From Bacteroides sp. (GTDB lineage Bacteria; Bacillota; Clostridia; Lachnospirales; Lachnospiraceae), in the NCBI GenBank assembly GCA_023666705.1, contig JAMPBO010000016.1:1-64000 (forward strand): a stretch of DNA of 64,000 nucleotides. The letters are read 5' to 3'. The notes beneath the pieces are model-generated. The model saw only the letters and a list, made by a program, of their open reading frames with translations. It did not search any database and was not told the origin of the DNA. Each line of letters opens with the position of its first letter. Within the stretch, counting starts at the first letter, position 1. A program made the position numbers and the translations under genes. This document shows, one piece after another, positions 63,879 through 64,000 of this stretch.

Positions 63879-64000
63879 TTATTTTTTTACTTCCCAAAAT
63901 CCAAATCGTTTTCCACCCTTACGTTCTATCGTGCCTTCATTTACCAATTCTTTAACAATCCCTTGTATATGTGTTCTTGTCTCATTTAAGGTTTCTTGTA
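63879..64000 (-). CDS. C-terminal fragment of a winged-helix protein (partial)
   Basis: About 40 residues visible, cut by the window edge: RTHIQGIVKELVNEGTIERK, then GGKRFGFWEVKK and stop. It looks like the winged-helix end found in AlbA/RecG-like or Fic-type proteins. The rest is outside, so the family is unresolved. Confidence 0.55.
   Translation of the reverse strand, partial: QETLNETRTHIQGIVKELVNEGTIERKGGKRFGFWEVKK

Overview
The window looks like the chromosome of a low-GC, spore-forming Clostridia member, most likely a Lachnospiraceae gut anaerobe. The support is gene content: cotJABC, yyaC, spoIIE, yabP/yabQ, spoVT, a leucine T-box, a group B-like [FeFe] hydrogenase, and a CptIN-type type III toxin-antitoxin locus, a family first described from Coprococcus-like organisms. 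Species cannot be named from this sequence alone. Most genes lie on the minus strand.

Layout. 1-0.75 kb: 5' end of a 16S rRNA gene with leader and consensus promoter, all minus. 0.75-7.2 kb: an envelope operon (MPN-like/LysM protein, DUF5711, CvpA), sporulation gene yyaC, a coiled-coil membrane protein and an HD-GYP-like protein. 7.2-9.3 kb: leuA behind a T-box. 9.4-13.2 kb: ung, a phosphoglycerate-mutase-like phosphatase, a flippase-like membrane protein and the spore coat operon cotJABC. 13.3-19.5 kb: a CheA-like kinase without a CheW domain and its response regulator, a fused transporter/spermidine-synthase-like protein and a GH13 glucanase. 19.9-28.4 kb: the conserved block spoVT-hup-rqcP-yabP-yabQ-divIC-spoIIE-tilS-hpt-ftsH, in the order known from Bacillus subtilis. 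28.5-31.4 kb: an NSS transporter and an FAD/Rieske oxidoreductase. 31.6-32.3 kb: toxin gene, terminator and repeat RNA of a type III toxin-antitoxin system. 32.4-33.5 kb: rplM-rpsI with an L13-type leader. 33.5-35.2 kb: an ECF sigma factor fused to a membrane anchor and an outside domain.

The most unusual region is 35.5-44.4 kb. It is a one-strand run of 11 genes with its own promoter: two acyl carrier proteins, a BtrH-like protein, a TetR regulator, a flavoprotein, a lysophospholipid acyltransferase-like enzyme, a 798-residue fusion of an active ketosynthase with a catalytically dead ketosynthase-like half, a ketoreductase, a dehydratase and a phosphopantetheinyl transferase. It lacks the FabD, FabH, FabK and Acc genes of a housekeeping fatty-acid operon. 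It reads as a small type II polyketide/fatty-acyl pathway whose product may be a polyene-like or specialised acyl chain put on a lipid or other acceptor. It sits directly behind a terminated rpmG-secE-nusG-rplK-rplA operon, in the place where rplJ-rplL usually follow.

44.5-46.9 kb: that ribosomal/transcription operon, with two RNA motifs that mimic the 23S rRNA L1-binding site, one before rplK and one before rplA. 47.1-50.6 kb: a membrane Ser/Thr kinase, a small HTH protein and a FliD-like protein with no flagellar genes nearby. 50.7-56.1 kb: DUF3137, rsuA, an ABC exporter with DUF3021, and a LytTR/LemA group. 56.4-64 kb: DUF1846, [FeFe] hydrogenase, patatin, an AgcS symporter, deoB and a truncated gene at the right edge. 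Two copies of a hairpin-forming intergenic repeat lie at 57.9 and 60.5 kb.
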